DNA of 64,000 bases from assembly GCA_900101355.1 (NCBI GenBank), contig FMUV01000001.1, positions 143,457 through 207,456 on the forward strand, written 5' to 3'. The position numbers were made by a program, and so were the translations under genes. The notes under the pieces are model-generated. The model was not told the DNA's origin and did no database searches. It saw nothing but the letters and a program-made list of their open reading frames with translations. Of this stretch, positions 9,135-17,422 are shown piece by piece. Position 1 is the first letter of the stretch, and each line of letters opens with the position of its first letter. This DNA comes from Ruminococcus sp. YE282 (lineage in GTDB: Bacteria; Bacillota; Clostridia; Oscillospirales; Acutalibacteraceae).

Positions 9135-10283
9135 ACACCTTCCCTACCTGACGGTAGGGTATATTTTTAACCAACATTCGGATTATTTTTTGCATAAATT
9201 CGGAATAGTTTATCACGCAAATTTCGCGGGTTATCTGTTAAAACATAATCCGAAAAACCATATCAGCTAAATTCTGCGGGATAAGAAACCGTCTAAAATA
9301 GAGGGATTGTGATTACTGTTCTGATGTGGTTTTTATAGGTGGTTTTCGATAATCGAATTTTTTGGGCAGTAAACCCTCTATTTTCGCGGAGTAGCTATTA
9401 AGGAATGACTGTTTCGGTATGTATTGCAAAACGTCTATTTATGGTGACTTGTAATGAAAAATTTGATTTTTCGGTAAACCTCTATTTTTGAGGGATAGGA
9501 TGGGGTTTGGTTAGTAGAAGAAATGTGGATAGAATGGGACACATAACACTCCTGACGGTAACGCTTTATCGCTTTACTATGTTAAAGCCCCCCTCTATTT
9601 TTGGGCTATTCCGGCGGTATCTTCATATTTGTGCATTTTATGAAGTTGATTTTTGACTATAAAACATTTATTTTATTGTGATATTATTCTATTTTAGCAA
9701 TATACAATTTGTAATTCTGATTATATAACATTTTGTATAGTTTTAGATTTTTCGGGAAGGTGTAAAGTAAATTACTTTACATTGTTAAATTTTTAACAAT
9801 CTTTTACAATATTTTATATTTGTTTACAATCTTTTACCGCTTTTTACATTGACAAAACTTTAACAATCTTTACCATCTCAATACATTGACAAAAAATTAA
9901 CAATCTTTTGCATAACATTGTTATTAATTTAACAATCTTTTTAGCAGCAATAATATTTTAACATATTAAAGCGTTAAATCATAACCCGCGCGTTATATTG
10001 TTAATATTTTAACAATCTTTAGCATATAAATATATTTTAGCACTATACCATATTAAAATATTTATATCTAACCCGGCAGCCGTCCAGGAACTTATATCTG
10101 ACTCCCGCGCTAAATATCCATATTATTCTAATATGCTTTTATTTTATTTGTATTGCGTTTTATTATTTGATTATATATTTATATTACTAATATATATTTA
10201 ATATAAATACGCTTTGATGCTTGCACAAATAGAGCTATTTATATTTAGTTATACCGGCGCAATTATACCGATATAATAGAGTT
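9135..10283. other. Non-coding candidate origin region with TTAACAATCTTT iterons
   Basis: No convincing gene lies in this 1.1-kb stretch between divergent operons. From about 9785 to 10020 the word TTAACAATCTTT or a close variant (TTTACAATCTTTT) recurs at least six times in very AT-rich DNA. Around 9290-9620 several short CCCTCTATTTT/AAAATAGAGGG words occur. Direct repeats, AT-rich DNA and divergent transcription are usual for a replication origin or partition site, but which role applies is not visible. Confidence 0.5.
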
Positions 10284-10365
10284 GTGCATATTATACAATT
10301 ACATTATACTTGCATTGTGCAATGTGACAAATCAATAATTTTTCAAAAAAATTTCAAAAAAAGTA

Positions 10366-10394
10366 TTGACATAGTATTAATAGTATGTTATATT
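10366..10394 (+). promoter_or_regulatory. Promoter 1 of the small-gene operon
   Basis: TTGACA (10366-10371), 17 nt, TATATT (10389-10394). The spacer contains an AGTATTAATAGTAT near-dyad similar to that of the next promoter, suggesting a shared operator. Confidence 0.75.
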
Positions 10395-10458
10395 ATAGGT
10401 ACAGTAAATCACACAAAACATCTACACAAAAAATTATTAAAAAACTTTCAAAAAACTA

Positions 10459-10487
10459 TTGACATACTATTAATAGTATGTTATAAT
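10459..10487 (+). promoter_or_regulatory. Promoter 2 of the small-gene operon, with operator-like dyad
   Basis: TTGACA (10459-10464), 17 nt, TATAAT (10482-10487). Between the boxes is a perfect 16-bp palindrome, ATACTATTAATAGTAT, a likely repressor site. Degenerate versions recur in the promoters at 14953, 17176 and 19049. Confidence 0.8.
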
Positions 10488-10520
10488 TAAATCAAGATAA
10501 GAGAAGGGAGACAAACAAAA

Positions 10521-10838
10521 ATGATTAAAACATTATTTACAATAGGCTTATATGATAAAGATACAGAAACACAAATCATAAAAGCCGGCGATGCTAAAAA
10601 GATTATAGCAAATACATTATTAAACCAGTATAATATTTTTGCATTTACAATGATGGATGCCGAAGGCGTTTACAAGATGGGCAGCACGGGCAATATTATT
10701 TTTGAGCCGTCCATCCGCGTAGAAATTGCAAGCGATGCCGATATTCCCGCCGCGCAAATTTGCGAGACGCTCAAAGAATTATTAAATCAAGAAACAATAA
10801 TGACGGAGCGGGAGGAGGTCAATATTTCTTTCATCTAA
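10521..10838 (+). CDS. Hypothetical protein, first gene of small-gene operon
   Basis: A 105-residue protein with a strong ribosome site (GAGAAGGGAG) and promoter directly upstream. No domain is recognised. Features include a GIIF/GNIIFEPSIRVEIAS segment with alternating hydrophobics, consistent with a small alpha/beta fold. Its lead position suggests early, abundant expression (inference). Confidence 0.6.
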   Translation: MIKTLFTIGLYDKDTETQIIKAGDAKKIIANTLLNQYNIFAFTMMDAEGVYKMGSTGNIIFEPSIRVEIASDADIPAAQICETLKELLNQETIMTEREEVNISFI

Positions 10839-10841
10839 AAG

Positions 10842-10858
10842 TAAATAGCACAAAACAT
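10842..10858 (+). repeat. Intergenic TAAATAGCACAAAACAT motif (representative copy)
   Basis: This word or a close variant follows gene ends about 20 times. Plus-strand examples start near 10403, 10842, 12452, 15033, 16498, 19618, 19714, 25637, 27209, 27793, 29673, 31348, 36394, 36494, 42602, 43046, 60512 and 60866; minus-strand examples lie near 8405-8425 and 8845-8870, in the orientation of that operon. Several copies sit right before a TTGACA box, others have no such box. Confidence 0.8.
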
Positions 10859-10889
10859 ATAAACAAATAACGCCGGCGCGATGCCGGTA

Positions 10890-10927
10890 CTCCCGCAAAA
10901 ATAGCAAGCCTTGACGCGGCGCGGGAG
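10890..10927 (+). terminator. Intergenic hairpin CTCCCGC/GCGGGAG
   Basis: CTCCCGC (10890-10896) pairs with GCGGGAG (10921-10927) around a 24-nt loop; a smaller GCCGG/CCGGC hairpin precedes it. No T-run follows, so it may be a processing or stability element rather than an intrinsic terminator. Confidence 0.45.
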
Positions 10928-10967
10928 CTTATACAAACTAATTGCTATTAAATTATAGGAGGCTATT

Positions 10968-11114
10968 ATGCAGGAATTAACAAGAAATTATTTTGATGCT
11001 TTAATTAGTATAGGGTACAAATATATTGTTACCCGTGACGGATGTTATTATTCAGAAATTCACGCCGGCAACGATGCCGAGGCAATAGAAAAATTTAATA
11101 ATAGAGAATACTAA
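10968..11114 (+). CDS. Small hypothetical protein (48 aa)
   Basis: ATG 10968 follows AGGAGG at the correct spacing. The protein MQELTRNYFDALISIGYKYIV... has no known domain and is acidic at its C-terminus (NDAEAIEKFNNREY). Confidence 0.55.
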   Translation: MQELTRNYFDALISIGYKYIVTRDGCYYSEIHAGNDAEAIEKFNNREY

Positions 11115-11127
11115 GGAGGTTATTACT

Positions 11128-11529
11128 ATGTTAAATATTGATACTTTAAGAAATAAAGTTGAAACAAGGCAAGCCCGCAGCGCGTGGAGTCGCGGAGTTC
11201 GTGAGTATGCGCTTGAGCTTGTGGACGAATACGAGGAAGCCCGCAACTATAACGAACGCGATGCCCGCGATACTGCCGAGCTTAAAAAGTGGATGCTCAA
11301 CGGCGCGAGCGACTGGGAACAATATTCTTGGGGAGGTTGCAGCCTGATTTATAACGGGGATATCGCAGAAAGACTCTGCACGCCGTCGGAGCTGAAAAAG
11401 ACAAGAAACGGCGAACGCCGCCCGAACGCTCGGGAGGAATGGTTAGACACGCAAGCCCGCGCATTATATCAAGCCGCCGCCCGTGTGTGCTACGCCTTCC
11501 GCGAGATGATGGAAGAAACAACAAAATAA
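11128..11529 (+). CDS. Hypothetical helical charged protein
   Basis: A 133-residue highly charged, probably all-helical protein with an AAGGAGG ribosome site. A central SDWEQYSWGGCSLIYNGDIAERLCTPSE block stands out as the likely conserved core. The family occurs in Firmicutes mobile elements as far as I recall, without a known role. GC content is clearly higher here than in flanking DNA. Confidence 0.6.
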   Translation: MLNIDTLRNKVETRQARSAWSRGVREYALELVDEYEEARNYNERDARDTAELKKWMLNGASDWEQYSWGGCSLIYNGDIAERLCTPSELKKTRNGERRPNAREEWLDTQARALYQAAARVCYAFREMMEETTK

Positions 11530-11555
11530 ATATATACAAATGCAGAGCATACCGC

Positions 11556-11586
11556 GCGGGAGCGTGAGGAGGTGACAGACTCCCGC
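11556..11586 (+). other. Intergenic hairpin GCGGGAG/CTCCCGC
   Basis: GCGGGAG (11556-11562) pairs with CTCCCGC (11580-11586), extended by flanking ACCG/CGGT. It uses the same seven-base arm as the hairpin at 10890-10927 but in reversed order, hinting at a related element between operon genes. Confidence 0.45.
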
Positions 11587-11647
11587 CGGTATAATGCAGC
11601 CAGGCGGAGCGTTGCAAGCCGCTGCCAAATTTCAAGGAGGTATTACT

Positions 11648-12217
11648 ATGAAAAAATATACAATCTGGTGTGATGTCGTTTTTATGACATCGGAAGAAGT
11701 GGAAAACTATGCGCGAGATATCCGCGAGATTTGCGCGGAAATGGACGAGGAAACGCCGGAAGGCTATGCAATGGACGAACGCATCGCGGAAGATAATGCA
11801 ATGCGCCTTGACGACGAGCGCGAAAATCTGGAAGGCATCGACCTGCCGGAGTCCATCCTCTGCGTTGCCGACATCGGAAGATGGAACGGGCGCGTCTGTG
11901 GTTATCGCGAATTTGATGACCTTGAAAGCTGCCTTTATTCAAACGTGGGCGAAATTTCATATTGTGAATGGTATGTTGACCAGTACGGAAATTTACGCGG
12001 AACAGAAGCCCATCACGACGGCACAAACGCCTATTTATACAGAATGTGGAAGCCCGGACTCTCTGACGGACAGAAGGAAAAATTGCTTTATAAAATCTAC
12101 TGCGGAAAAGCAACAACGGCAGATATTAACCGCTATACGGTCAGACTCGGCGACTATATAGGCGCGGTTTACGGTTGGAAATTCCGCGGGACTGCTCCGG
12201 CGTGTGTAAGAGTATAA
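11648..12217 (+). CDS. Hypothetical acidic protein
   Basis: A 189-residue acidic protein starting MKKYTIWCDVVFM after a strong AAGGAGG site (the frame is open further upstream but lacks a better start). It contains a DEETPEGYAMDERIAEDNAMRLDDE acidic block and a C-terminal basic GWKFRG patch. No domain recognised. Confidence 0.6.
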   Translation: MKKYTIWCDVVFMTSEEVENYARDIREICAEMDEETPEGYAMDERIAEDNAMRLDDERENLEGIDLPESILCVADIGRWNGRVCGYREFDDLESCLYSNVGEISYCEWYVDQYGNLRGTEAHHDGTNAYLYRMWKPGLSDGQKEKLLYKIYCGKATTADINRYTVRLGDYIGAVYGWKFRGTAPACVRV

Positions 12218-12245
12218 CACGGAAAAATTGACAAGGAGGAAATAA

Positions 12246-12449
12246 ATGGAAACTTTAAGAGTTTACGGAATGAAGAACGGCGCGGAGTCCTTATTATTCG
12301 CAAATCTTGCCGAACATCCAAACTGCATTGAAAATGCGAAAAGAACGGCAACGAAGAACGGCTACAAAATCAGCCGCGCGGTACGGATTGGCACACATCG
12401 TAATTGCTTTACTGATGAGGATGTCACGGAAAAATTCTTGACAGCCTAA
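12246..12449 (+). CDS. Small hypothetical protein (67 aa)
   Basis: Starts METLRVYGMKNGAESLLFANLAE after ACAAGGAGG. Basic, compact and without a recognised domain. It is one of the co-oriented genes of the 10.5-17.8 kb operon. Confidence 0.55.
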   Translation: METLRVYGMKNGAESLLFANLAEHPNCIENAKRTATKNGYKISRAVRIGTHRNCFTDEDVTEKFLTA

Positions 12450-12493
12450 AATAAATAGCACAAAACATAAACAAAAGAAATGAGGTATTTGAA

Positions 12494-12700
12494 ATGGTTG
12501 GAAAAATTATTATCATTGCCGTCGGAATCGCTTATATCGTTTTTAACTGCATTGTCAGCAAGCGGATGTCGGCAAAGGAAATGGCGGGAAAGTTTATTGC
12601 CGGTCAGAATGTTGTCGGAAGAATCGCAACAAACATCTTTTATTCTCCGGCGTGGCTGCTAAAGGGTATCAAGTTTTTAGCGGTCAATCTCATTAAATAA
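12494..12700 (+). CDS. Small membrane protein (68 aa)
   Basis: One N-terminal transmembrane helix (GKIIIIAVGIAYIVFNCIVS) followed by an amphipathic, basic segment. Function unknown; small membrane proteins in such phage operons often modify the host envelope or exclude other phages, but nothing here proves that. Confidence 0.55.
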   Translation: MVGKIIIIAVGIAYIVFNCIVSKRMSAKEMAGKFIAGQNVVGRIATNIFYSPAWLLKGIKFLAVNLIK

Positions 12701-12810
12701 TTACATAGCTGTGCTATCGGCTTGACGGGCAAATTAAAACACAATTAAAGCGATTATATATTGACCGTTTTAATTATGGTTTAACGGAAAAATTCAAAGG
12801 AGTGAACGAA

Positions 12811-12975
12811 ATGGCAAAGGGAATTAAATGTACAGTAATTTGCAATACAAAGTGGGGTTATTGTATGACTCCGCGCGAATGTAAGAGCATCAGAGAAGCC
12901 GTCCGATACGCGAAAGACCTGGGAATGGCTTATAGAGTATTTGTTGACGGAAAAGTTGTAAAATCAGGATGGTAA
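12811..12975 (+). CDS. Small hypothetical protein (54 aa)
   Basis: ATG 12811 follows AAAGGAGTG. The protein MAKGIKCTVICNTKWGYCMT...SGW ends like a small beta-rich domain. No family recognised. An AATTAAAAC/GTTTTAATT hairpin lies in the leader (about 12733-12775). Confidence 0.5.
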   Translation: MAKGIKCTVICNTKWGYCMTPRECKSIREAVRYAKDLGMAYRVFVDGKVVKSGW

Positions 12976-12991
12976 ACAAGGAGGAATCACT

Positions 12992-13486
12992 ATGTCATTA
13001 GCAGAACTTAAAAGACAGGCGCGAGCCGGCAAAATCAAATTTGAATTAACCGAACGCTTCGGCAAAACCGGTGATGAAATCCCTGATTTTTGTCGCGGAA
13101 TCCGCGAGGTTGCAAGGGTCAATACAGTTGCAATTATTCTTGTGACCGCCGACGGAAAAGAAAGCGAGTTGAGGTTTAACGGCGCAAAGCTGGTTGAATA
13201 TGATGGAAAATCTCTGACTATCTATGCCGCCGGAGAACGCGACGTAACACCGGAGGAACAGTCCGTACTTGACGGCGCACAGAAAATCCGTGACAGACAT
13301 ATGAAAGTAAATCCGTATGGTAACGGCGGATTTTGGGAGTGCAAACATTATTTTGCAAACAGCTCTTGTCCGTGGATGGCAGGATATGAAACGGTGCGCG
13401 GCAAACGCTATAACTATAACGGAAAAGTCGTTGACAATTCCGTAAGGGGTAGAGCTATTCTGCGCTATACAATCCATCAGGTTTAA
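12992..13486 (+). CDS. Hypothetical protein (164 aa)
   Basis: Begins MSLAELKRQARAGKIKFELTERFG after CAAGGAGG. The N-terminal third is predicted alpha/beta; a central GNGGFWECKHYFANSSCPWMAGYE segment and the C-terminal RGRAILRYTIHQV look like conserved blocks. Function not recognised. Confidence 0.58.
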   Translation: MSLAELKRQARAGKIKFELTERFGKTGDEIPDFCRGIREVARVNTVAIILVTADGKESELRFNGAKLVEYDGKSLTIYAAGERDVTPEEQSVLDGAQKIRDRHMKVNPYGNGGFWECKHYFANSSCPWMAGYETVRGKRYNYNGKVVDNSVRGRAILRYTIHQV

Positions 13487-13496
13487 GGAGGAAAAT

Positions 13497-13700
13497 ATGG
13501 CAAACAGAATCCCGCGACATATCACAGAAATGGACGTTGAATTTTTGACAGCAACATCCGCCGGAAATCCCGGTACAAAAATGAAAGCGAAAAAAGATGA
13601 ATACGGCTGGCACGGCACAGATAAAAATGGAAAAAGTTGGTCATTATTTCCGTCACATCTCCGTTGCTCTGAGCTTTGCAGATTATCGAATATGAAATAA
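13497..13700 (+). CDS. Small hypothetical protein (67 aa)
   Basis: Begins MANRIPRHITEMDVEF eleven bases after the previous gene with an AAGGAGG site overlapping the previous stop. Basic; no domain recognised. Confidence 0.5.
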   Translation: MANRIPRHITEMDVEFLTATSAGNPGTKMKAKKDEYGWHGTDKNGKSWSLFPSHLRCSELCRLSNMK

Positions 13701-13714
13701 TCAAGGAGGAAAAT

Positions 13715-13867
13715 ATGCTCGAACCCAGACAAAGAACGGCACTGGACGGCAAGGTTTGGTGGTGTGTGTTCGATACAGAGAAACAAAAGTATTCAACGCT
13801 TTTGTGTTTCGGAAAATACAAGAAAAAGCGCGATGCGGCATATGCAATTCAGAGAGCCGCAGAATAA
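13715..13867 (+). CDS. Small basic protein (50 aa)
   Basis: ATG 13715 follows CAAGGAGG. The sequence MLEPRQRTALDGKVWWCVFDTEKQKYSTLLCFGKYKKKRDA is typical of a small single-domain phage protein that may bind nucleic acid; unproven. Confidence 0.5.
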   Translation: MLEPRQRTALDGKVWWCVFDTEKQKYSTLLCFGKYKKKRDAAYAIQRAAE

Positions 13868-13881
13868 GGAGAGGTGAGATT

Positions 13882-14055
13882 ATGCCGCTGATTATTATTA
13901 TCGGAATCCTCGCGGTTTGCGGAGCGGCGGGAGCTGCCGGCGCAGACCGACACAAACACTACACGCACAAAGACACGGAAAATATGCTAATCGAGATGAC
14001 CGGCAAAAGCAAAAGAGAGTGCCGCAAAATCTTAAAACGATACGGCAGAAAATAA
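13882..14055 (+). CDS. Small single-pass membrane protein (57 aa)
   Basis: N-terminal hydrophobic helix MPLIIIIGILAVCGAAGAAG followed by a basic cytosolic tail (KRECRKILKRYGRK). ATG 13882 has GGAGAGGTGAG upstream. The frame extends further upstream, but this start has the better ribosome site. Confidence 0.5.
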   Translation: MPLIIIIGILAVCGAAGAAGADRHKHYTHKDTENMLIEMTGKSKRECRKILKRYGRK

Positions 14056-14070
14056 GACAAGGAGGGCAAA

Positions 14071-14700
14071 ATGGATAGATGTATTCTAAAGAATAAGGAC
14101 GTTGAGGCACTGTTCGCGTGGCGCGACAGGAATAAAGACCTTGTAAGGCGCGGCGCAAATCCGATGAAAGGCATCGAGGTCATTTTGCCCGACGTAAAAT
14201 CAAGGGTCAAATATCTACGAACGGAAAATATATTAAACATCCATTATGTTGTGGCTAATGAATCATTCAATTATAAAATTGAAATCATTACAGGCAAATG
14301 GAAAATCGCAAAGCAGCCCGCCAAAGGTTTCGGCGCACAACAAACATTCATCGAGGATATTGTCGGAATGTATTTTGCGCTTATGGCTCTAATAGTCTAT
14401 GGCGACGATGTGCAATATACAGAGCAGGAACTTGATATTATTGATAGCATCACAACGGAAAAATCGAAAGCAAAGCCCGCGCAAAAGCAAACACACATCA
14501 AGCGCGACAATGTGATTTATCTTTTCAACAAAGAGCCTTCGGGCAAACTGAGCGTAAAGCGGAAAGGCGAGAGACGTTCTCCGCGCGGTCAATTCAATGT
14601 GCGCGGACATTTCAGACACTTAAAGGGCGGTAAGGTCATTTGGATTGCCGAGTATAAAAAAGGAACAGGCACAAAGAAAAACAAAATATACAAGCTGTAA
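14071..14700 (+). CDS. Hypothetical protein (209 aa)
   Basis: Starts MDRCILKNKDVEALFAWRDRNKDLV after ACAAGGAGGG. The middle (residues 90-125) is hydrophobic/helical; the C-terminal 50 residues are strongly basic (RKGERRSPRGQFNVRGHFRH), suggesting RNA or DNA binding. No family assigned. Confidence 0.58.
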   Translation: MDRCILKNKDVEALFAWRDRNKDLVRRGANPMKGIEVILPDVKSRVKYLRTENILNIHYVVANESFNYKIEIITGKWKIAKQPAKGFGAQQTFIEDIVGMYFALMALIVYGDDVQYTEQELDIIDSITTEKSKAKPAQKQTHIKRDNVIYLFNKEPSGKLSVKRKGERRSPRGQFNVRGHFRHLKGGKVIWIAEYKKGTGTKKNKIYKL

Positions 14701-14711
14701 AGGAGCAGACA

Positions 14712-14927
14712 ATGAAAAAATTAAAGCAGATTATAGACGGAGCATATAATGAGGGCAAAATCCCGCGAGGTTTGTCTCTGACGGATTTTCGCCTGTTAGA
14801 GAGTATCTATATTAACCTAACGGAAAAACGCTCATACGAGTTCATACAGGCGACTATACTGCCAATTCTTGACCGCTGCAAAATCAAATATAAGGTGCGC
14901 GGCATCGGTTGGATTGTCGGCGCATAA
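14712..14927 (+). CDS. Small hypothetical protein (71 aa)
   Basis: MKKLKQIIDGAYNEGKIPRG..., mixed helical, preceded by AAAGGAG. Last gene before an internal promoter at 14953. Function unknown. Confidence 0.52.
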   Translation: MKKLKQIIDGAYNEGKIPRGLSLTDFRLLESIYINLTEKRSYEFIQATILPILDRCKIKYKVRGIGWIVGA

Positions 14928-14952
14928 CCCGCAAAATTTTTTCAAAAAACTA

Positions 14953-14981
14953 TTGACATAATATTCATAGTATGTTATAAT
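14953..14981 (+). promoter_or_regulatory. Internal promoter
   Basis: TTGACA (14953-14958), 17 nt, TATAAT (14976-14981). The spacer ATAATATTCATAGTATGT is a degenerate version of the palindrome in the 10459 promoter. Confidence 0.75.
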
Positions 14982-15063
14982 GGTTAGCGTAATGAGGGAG
15001 CGGAAATCCCCCTTGTATTTCAAAATCTAAAGTAAATAACACAAAACATTGCGGAGGTTGATT

Positions 15064-15258
15064 ATGCTTTTAGAGTTCAAAACAAAGAGAAACACATACG
15101 GACATCGTAACTATCTGAGGATAGATACAGAGAAAAAAGAGTATTCAACGTTCTGCCGCCGGATTGTAGTTGACGGCGCGGAAATCAAGGCTACCGATAT
15201 GAAGTCAATTTTAGCACAGGCAAAGGCGGACGGCTACACAGAGAACGATAATTATTAA
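15064..15258 (+). CDS. Small hypothetical protein (64 aa)
   Basis: MLLEFKTKRNTYGHRNYLRID..., starting after GGAGGTTG. Alternating charged/hydrophobic residues suggest a small beta sheet plus helix. No family recognised. Confidence 0.52.
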   Translation: MLLEFKTKRNTYGHRNYLRIDTEKKEYSTFCRRIVVDGAEIKATDMKSILAQAKADGYTENDNY

Positions 15259-15292
15259 AGAATAATACGACCTTAAAACGGGAGGTGGCAAA

Positions 15293-15496
15293 ATGATTTG
15301 GAGCAGAAAAATTGAAGATATGATTTACCATATCTATTATATGCACGATTGCCAAAATCAAACAAAACAAATGGAAAAATTGAAATCAATCTGTATGAAT
15401 GAAATCAATTCACATCCAGAATTAAAGCAAGCATTAACCGACGACAAAGCCATAGAATATTTCATTATTCAGATGGCGTTAGAAAACATAGCGTAA
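15293..15496 (+). CDS. Small helical hypothetical protein (67 aa)
   Basis: MIWSRKIEDMIYHIYYMHDCQNQTKQ..., predicted all helical, preceded by GGGAGGTGG. No known domain. Confidence 0.52.
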   Translation: MIWSRKIEDMIYHIYYMHDCQNQTKQMEKLKSICMNEINSHPELKQALTDDKAIEYFIIQMALENIA

Positions 15497-15535
15497 ATAA
15501 AACAAGAATTTGATTGACATTAAGAGGTGATTATA

Positions 15536-15805
15536 ATGACATCCCGCATTTTCGTAAGAAGATTAAACACAAAACACATATACATTTCTGAGCCGTTCAA
15601 CATTGGCACAGAGGAAAATCGGGTTATTGTTTGCCCGATTGATAACGAAATCAAATATATAAAGACAGATGGCGGATATATCGTAAGTGGAGAGGGTTAT
15701 ATTGTTGATAACGACAACGATAAAATCTCTGCAACGAAGAAACGCCTCGGAACATTCAAAGACGTAACATATACGGAAAGCAGAACTGAGGACGAATTAT
15801 TTTAA
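15536..15805 (+). CDS. Hypothetical protein (89 aa)
   Basis: ATG 15536 follows AAGAGGTGA; an ATG three codons upstream is less well spaced. The protein MTSRIFVRRLNTKHIYISEP... is beta-rich and ends in an acidic tail (SRTEDELF). Unknown function. Confidence 0.52.
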   Translation: MTSRIFVRRLNTKHIYISEPFNIGTEENRVIVCPIDNEIKYIKTDGGYIVSGEGYIVDNDNDKISATKKRLGTFKDVTYTESRTEDELF

Positions 15806-15818
15806 GGAGGTAAACAAA

Positions 15819-16298
15819 ATGAAATTTAAGGAGTTTCAGGACAGGATTATGGCAGTTTATGCCGCGAAATTTCCTAAGAGTTTATGCACCTGCACGCTTA
15901 TTAAAGGTTTCGGAAAATACATCATCATTGATTGTTACCTCGGTGCAGGTGATGACGAGTTCCCACACAGAATCGCGGAGAACGATGCAATTTACACAAA
16001 GTTGACAATCGACCTTCCGACGAGAAACTGGACGGAAGAAAACGAACTGCCGGACACGATGACCCTTGAGGCTATCAGAAATTCAATCAAGCACAAGCCG
16101 CCGCAGGATGAGTCATATCTTTATTGCAAGTACACAAAGGTTTCTTTCCGCAAGACAACAGGCGATGCCGAGAAGATAATCAAGGCGTTCACAAGGTTTG
16201 TTGACAGGCTTCACAATGAAATCTCCGAGCAGTATGCAAACGACAATCTGCTGCCGGACGATATGGAACTTTTTGCAAGAAAGTATGAGAGGTGCTAA
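15819..16298 (+). CDS. Hypothetical protein (159 aa)
   Basis: MKFKEFQDRIMAVYAAKFPKSLC... after TAAGGAGGT. Mixed alpha/beta with an amphipathic C-terminal helix (KIIKAFTRFVDRLHNEISEQYA). No family assigned. Confidence 0.55.
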   Translation: MKFKEFQDRIMAVYAAKFPKSLCTCTLIKGFGKYIIIDCYLGAGDDEFPHRIAENDAIYTKLTIDLPTRNWTEENELPDTMTLEAIRNSIKHKPPQDESYLYCKYTKVSFRKTTGDAEKIIKAFTRFVDRLHNEISEQYANDNLLPDDMELFARKYERC

Positions 16299-16299
16299 T

Positions 16300-16500
16300 A
16301 TGTTAGTTTCTGTATATGACATCTGCTGCATCGTTGAACGAGAGGACAAGCAGATAATAAGATTAACCAGAGAGGACACGGGGCGCAAGTGTTTTGTCGG
16401 AGCAGCGACAGAAGTTAAGAAATCAAAATACTCTGACTATCGCGTGAGCAAAATCCGCGCGGATGGCGACAAACTCTGCATTAAGATTTACAAATTGTAA
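16300..16500 (+). CDS. Small hypothetical protein (66 aa)
   Basis: Starts at ATG 16300, one base after the previous stop, with GAGAGGTG as ribosome site. MLVSVYDICCIVEREDKQIIR... looks like a compact beta-barrel-type domain. Unknown. Confidence 0.5.
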   Translation: MLVSVYDICCIVEREDKQIIRLTREDTGRKCFVGAATEVKKSKYSDYRVSKIRADGDKLCIKIYKL

Positions 16501-16522
16501 ATAGCACAAAACATTCTAAAAC

Positions 16523-16606
16523 GCCGAGAATCAAATGCAAGCGCATTTGTACTCGCATAAATAGCTTTATTTTTGCGAGAATTTGCCTGTATCGCATTTT
16601 CTCGGC
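16523..16606 (+). ncRNA. Multi-stem structured leader RNA candidate
   Basis: Outer stem GCCGAGAA (16523-16530) / TTCTCGGC (16599-16606) encloses two perfect inner hairpins, CAAATGC/GCATTTG and CTCGCA/TGCGAG, the latter topped by AAATA/TATTT. It lies in the 170-nt gap upstream of a lipoprotein gene and follows the TAAATAGCACAAAACAT box. It could be a regulatory leader or a processed small RNA; no known riboswitch core was recognised. Confidence 0.5.
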
Positions 16607-16672
16607 AAGGAATATAAACATACTACCAACGGAAAAAATCGCGGCACGAGCCAAAATAAAGGAGTTTAGACT

Positions 16673-17173
16673 ATGAAAAAGATTATTGCTATCACATTGA
16701 TTATCATTATGGTTGTTTCTCTTGCAGCTTGCGGACAGGCAGAAACAACAGGAGCAACCGCAAAGAAAACAAACCTGACATTCACATTCAACGGCGCGGA
16801 ACATACGGTATTGCCTTATTATCCCATCGAGGATAATTATGTAATGCAGATGGCAGACAAAGGATATAAAAAGTTTGATATTTACGATACAAAAACATTA
16901 ACGGCGGAAATGCTAACCAACCGCACAAATCTTCAAAGGGCTATTGTCGAGCGTGTAATCGGAATTGTAACCAACAAGGAACGCAAAGGCGACGGCAGGA
17001 TTCTCAACACGGATAGCGAGCAGTACAATTATATCAGTTATAACGGATGTGATTTAGAGTACACGACCGGCACAATAATCGTTACATATTTGATGTACAA
17101 TCCAAACACAAACTACGAGGACGATATTATTGAGCGATACGATTATATCCTTGATAAAAAATTCGAGGATTAG
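16673..17173 (+). CDS. Secreted lipoprotein
   Basis: A 166-residue protein with a lipoprotein signal: KK, hydrophobic IIAITLIIIMVVSL and lipobox LAAC with Cys at residue 20. A short Thr/Ala-rich linker and a soluble domain follow. After lipidation it would sit on the outer face of the host membrane, where phage lipoproteins often block superinfection (family knowledge; not shown here). Confidence 0.75.
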   Translation: MKKIIAITLIIIMVVSLAACGQAETTGATAKKTNLTFTFNGAEHTVLPYYPIEDNYVMQMADKGYKKFDIYDTKTLTAEMLTNRTNLQRAIVERVIGIVTNKERKGDGRILNTDSEQYNYISYNGCDLEYTTGTIIVTYLMYNPNTNYEDDIIERYDYILDKKFED

Positions 17174-17175
17174 TA

Positions 17176-17204
17176 TTGACATAATATGAACAGTATATTA
17201 TAAT
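17176..17204 (+). promoter_or_regulatory. Internal promoter
   Basis: TTGACA (17176-17181), 17 nt, TATAAT (17199-17204), starting right after the lipoprotein stop codon. The spacer dyad ATATGAACAGTAT is similar to the other operon promoters. Confidence 0.75.
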
Positions 17205-17234
17205 AACCATAGACGGAAAAATTGAGGTGATTAT

Positions 17235-17414
17235 ATGGCTTTACTTGCAGTCGTTTTAATTTTAATTGCTTGGGCGGTAATTGCTATTAGGGATGCTACT
17301 AAACCCACATTACCGCCGATAGATAACATTCAGGAGCATTGCAAAACAATTCAGCAGTTGCCGGACAAAAAGGCGCGGCAGAAATATCTTAAAAATTTAT
17401 CCAAAAGAAAGTGA
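17235..17414 (+). CDS. Small membrane protein (59 aa)
   Basis: MALLAVVLILIAWAVIAIRD is a clear N-terminal transmembrane helix followed by a basic tail ending KKARQKYLKNLSKRK. ATG 17235 has GAGGTGA upstream. Function unknown. Confidence 0.52.
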   Translation: MALLAVVLILIAWAVIAIRDATKPTLPPIDNIQEHCKTIQQLPDKKARQKYLKNLSKRK

Positions 17415-17422
17415 GGCACACT

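Noticed and set aside
9140-10280. Short ORFs in the divergent gap and at 10284-10490
   Set aside because: No ribosome sites, biased composition, and overlap with promoters or iterons.
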